Shown here: positions 6,051 to 7,184 of the stretch, piece by piece
Layout of the letters: the number at the start of each line of letters is the position of its first letter
Position numbering within the stretch: the first letter of the stretch is position 1
NCBI GenBank assembly: GCA_902806395.1
Contig: CADCWH010000043.1
Location: 1 to 7,184, forward strand
Length of the DNA stretch: 7,184 nt
Direction: 5' to 3'
From: an uncultured Thermomicrobiales bacterium
GTDB taxonomy: Bacteria; Chloroflexota; Chloroflexia; Thermomicrobiales; UBA6265
Notes under the pieces: generated by a model
Databases searched by the model: none
Seen by the model: the letters and a program-made list of their open reading frames with translations, nothing else
Told to the model about the DNA's origin: nothing
Made by a program: the position numbers and the translations under genes

Positions 6051-6487
6051 TGGGGGAGATCGGACCCTGGATCGCGGATGCGCTGGTGATCTTTGGCTCG
6101 GTGATCATCACGATCGGGGTCTATGGGGTCGTGCGGATGCCCGACATCTATACCAAGCTCCACGCGGCGAGCAAGTCCGCCTTCCTCGGCATCAATGCCA
6201 TCGTGGCGGCATCGCTGTTCTCCGGGGACGCGGCGACCATCTGGCGGGTGTTGCTGATCGGGGCGGTGTTGACCCTGACGACCCCGGTGGCATCGCATGT
6301 GATTGGCCGCCGGGCCAGCGTCCAGGATCACGTGCCGATGGAGACGCCCGGGGCGATCGACGAGTCGGGGCACCACCTCGCCGACATGGTGACGAATACC
6401 GGTACGGTCCCCGGCGCCACCGCGGGAGCGGTCGCGGGGACACGCCCCGAGCGACTCCCGAGAGTCGGTGAGGTGACCGGCGCCTAA
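6047..6487 (+). CDS. mrpG: Mrp-type Na+/H+ antiporter subunit G
   Basis: Last subunit, 146 residues from GTG 6047 (145 from ATG 6050). The GTG start gives a GTGA overlap with the mrpF stop and eight bases to GGAGG at 6034-6038; the ATG is a fair alternative. Three helices lie at about 9-28, 45-59 and 67-86. Family motifs are GVVRMPDIYTKLHAASKSAFLG (27-48), like the usual RLPDxYTRLHAATKAxTLG, and TLTTPVASHVIGRRA (76-90), with the conserved Pro80. From about residue 91 the protein continues for some 55 residues, polar and then rich in Gly, Ala, Thr and Val, which many MrpG proteins lack or have shorter. It ends next to a transposase remnant, so the tail may be variable or altered. Confidence 0.93.
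   Translation: MMGEIGPWIADALVIFGSVIITIGVYGVVRMPDIYTKLHAASKSAFLGINAIVAASLFSGDAATIWRVLLIGAVLTLTTPVASHVIGRRASVQDHVPMETPGAIDESGHHLADMVTNTGTVPGATAGAVAGTRPERLPRVGEVTGA
6435..6467 (+). repeat. Two small tandem hairpins at the end of mrpG
   Basis: CGGGG (6435-6439) pairs with CCCCG (6445-6449), then CGACTC (6452-6457) pairs perfectly with GAGTCG (6462-6467). Both fall inside the mrpG tail codons. No T-tract follows, so this is at most a weak or factor-assisted transcript end. I see no better terminator downstream of mrpG on the + strand. Confidence 0.3.
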
Positions 6488-6492
6488 GCAGG

Positions 6493-6621
6493 GGTCGCGA
6501 GTTCCCGCGGGGCAACCGCCCCCGCAAGGTCCTGGGCCGGCGCACACCGACAGAGGTGTTCAACCCGGTAGCCGCCATCGGGCACCGCCAGCTCGCCCCC
6601 ACCAGCCCGCCGGAGCGCTGA
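6493..6621 (+). pseudogene. Remnant of the C-terminus of an IS30-family transposase
   Basis: Read in the frame starting at 6493, the translation is GREFPRGNRPRKVLGRRTP, then TEVFNPVAAIG, then a short run to the TGA at 6619-6621. NRPRKVLGxRTPxEVF is the well-known end of IS30-family transposases (LNxRPRKTLGWRTPAEVF). EFPRG looks like the upstream block FFPKGTDL. In intact proteins about 20 residues separate these blocks; here they are fused, so an internal in-frame deletion seems to have occurred. The block after EVFN also looks shortened before VAAIG, which resembles the usual VATTG ending. There is no start codon or catalytic DDE domain, so it is a dead fragment. It begins six bases after the mrpG stop. 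Confidence 0.55.
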
Positions 6622-6809
6622 CCGGTGCACGGTCATGCCGATGAGCGAGCGTGGGGGGTGCGTCGCCGAGGAACCGGTCCGGTGGCGTTTTAAGGTTTGA
6701 AGAAACTCGTCCGAGGTCGGTGCGCATGCCAGGGTGCGAGATCAGATTGCGTGAGCCCGCGCCGCCGCGCTGCGGCGACGCGACAAGCCGCACCCGAGGA
6801 CAAATCACG
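6622..6809. other. Gene-free spacer between the transposase remnant and the RibD-like gene
   Basis: No supported gene. A patch richer in A and T lies around 6689-6713. A perfect stem CGCCGC / GCGGCG (6763-6768 and 6772-6777, loop GCT) lies about 33 bases beyond the stop of the - strand gene but has no T-tract, so it is at best a weak terminator. I could not recognise an intact inverted repeat of the insertion sequence. Confidence 0.5.
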
Positions 6810-7184
6810 TCAAGCCGTAACTCGCGTGGGTCGGTATCGCAGGGAGACCGCCCCCGACCGGAACTCATGGCGGTCCACGAGCTCGAGCTGGATGCGCTCG
6901 CGCAGACCGGCTAGCAACGTCGGCCCGTGTCCGGCAAGGACCGGCTGCACAAGGAACTCGTACTCGTCGATCAGTCCCAGATCTGCCAACGCCAGGGGGA
7001 GCGTCACGCCACCCACCCACAGGCCCTCGCCTGGCTCCTGCTTGAGCCGCTGAACCGCTTGCCCCAAGTCACCTCGCACCAGCTCGGCATTCCAATCGAC
7101 CCCGCTCAGCGTGCTCGACACGACGTACTTCTTCGCCCGGTCGATGGTCTCGGCGAACGGGATCTCCCACTCATCCATCCAGTC
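6810..7184 (-). CDS. RibD C-terminal domain / dihydrofolate reductase-like protein (5' end outside window)
   Basis: The reading frame enters from the right edge and ends at a TGA at 6812-6810, giving 124 visible residues with no start in the window. An ATG at 7178 is in frame but is preceded in frame by Asp-Trp and lies mid-domain, so it is not the true start. The visible part matches the C-terminal half of RibD-C-type reductases. It shows KKYVVSSTL near the beginning, LWVGGVTLPLALADLGLIDEYEF with the nucleotide-binding GG and the LIDE motif, then QPVLAGHGPTLL, and a closing GAVSLRYRP strand. Such proteins are often annotated as dihydrofolate reductase family and probably bind NADPH, but their substrates are mostly unknown. 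It is convergent with the mrp operon and has no obvious functional link to it. Confidence 0.88.
   Translation of the reverse strand, partial: DWMDEWEIPFAETIDRAKKYVVSSTLSGVDWNAELVRGDLGQAVQRLKQEPGEGLWVGGVTLPLALADLGLIDEYEFLVQPVLAGHGPTLLAGLRERIQLELVDRHEFRSGAVSLRYRPTRVTA

Noticed and set aside
563..6487. The operon as part of respiratory complex I or a membrane-bound hydrogenase
   Set aside because: No hydrogenase, iron-sulfur or NADH-binding subunit is present. The full A to G set with MnhB, MNHE, MrpF and MrpG subunits is specific to Mrp antiporters.
6651..7053. Forward-strand frames opposite the RibD-like gene
   Set aside because: The - strand frame has clear RibD-C motifs. The forward frames are shadows with no family features.

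Overview
The window comes from a very GC-rich bacterium. It is dominated by one complete seven-gene operon for an Mrp (Mnh/Sha) type cation/proton antiporter, in the order A-B-C-D-E-F-G, all on the + strand from about 563 to 6487. Shine-Dalgarno sequences (GGAGG type) precede most genes. The GC-rich, GTG-tolerant coding style would fit a Chloroflexota or actinobacterial-type host, but that assignment is only an impression from protein style.

Layout. Positions 1-430 hold no gene I can support, only palindromes and inverted repeats. Positions about 430-562 look like an mRNA leader. It has a 7-bp hairpin, then a strong stem-loop followed by five T (483-512) with all the marks of an intrinsic terminator. 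The most upstream ATG of the mrpA frame lies in the loop of that hairpin, so I place the mrpA start at 563. mrpA, B, C and D are joined by 4-base stop/start overlaps (ATGA, ATGA, GTGA). mrpE follows after a short gap with a strong ribosome site. An 87-base gap holding a bulged hairpin separates mrpE from mrpF, and mrpF overlaps mrpG. Just past the mrpG stop lies a decayed C-terminal scrap of an IS30-family transposase (about 6493-6621), then about 190 bases without a gene. The 3' end of a RibD-C/dihydrofolate-reductase-like gene follows on the - strand, running off the right edge.

How the genes work together. MrpA and MrpD are paralogues of the proton-pumping subunits of respiratory complex I (NuoL/M/N type). 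MrpC resembles NuoK, and MrpB, E, F and G are small membrane subunits. Together they form one membrane complex that exchanges cytoplasmic Na+ (or another monovalent cation) for external H+, driven by the proton motive force, and so serve pH and sodium homeostasis.

The system is a known one, but several subunits depart from the usual motifs. The conserved TM5 glutamate of MrpA is Asp, the GHxxPGGGF motif of MrpB reads GYADVGDGF, MrpD lacks a loop of about 17 residues that MrpA keeps, the RGP motif of MrpF is altered, and MrpG carries a C-terminal tail. Together these suggest a divergent Mrp subclass. I see no CRISPR array, tRNA, rRNA or clearly new multi-gene system.
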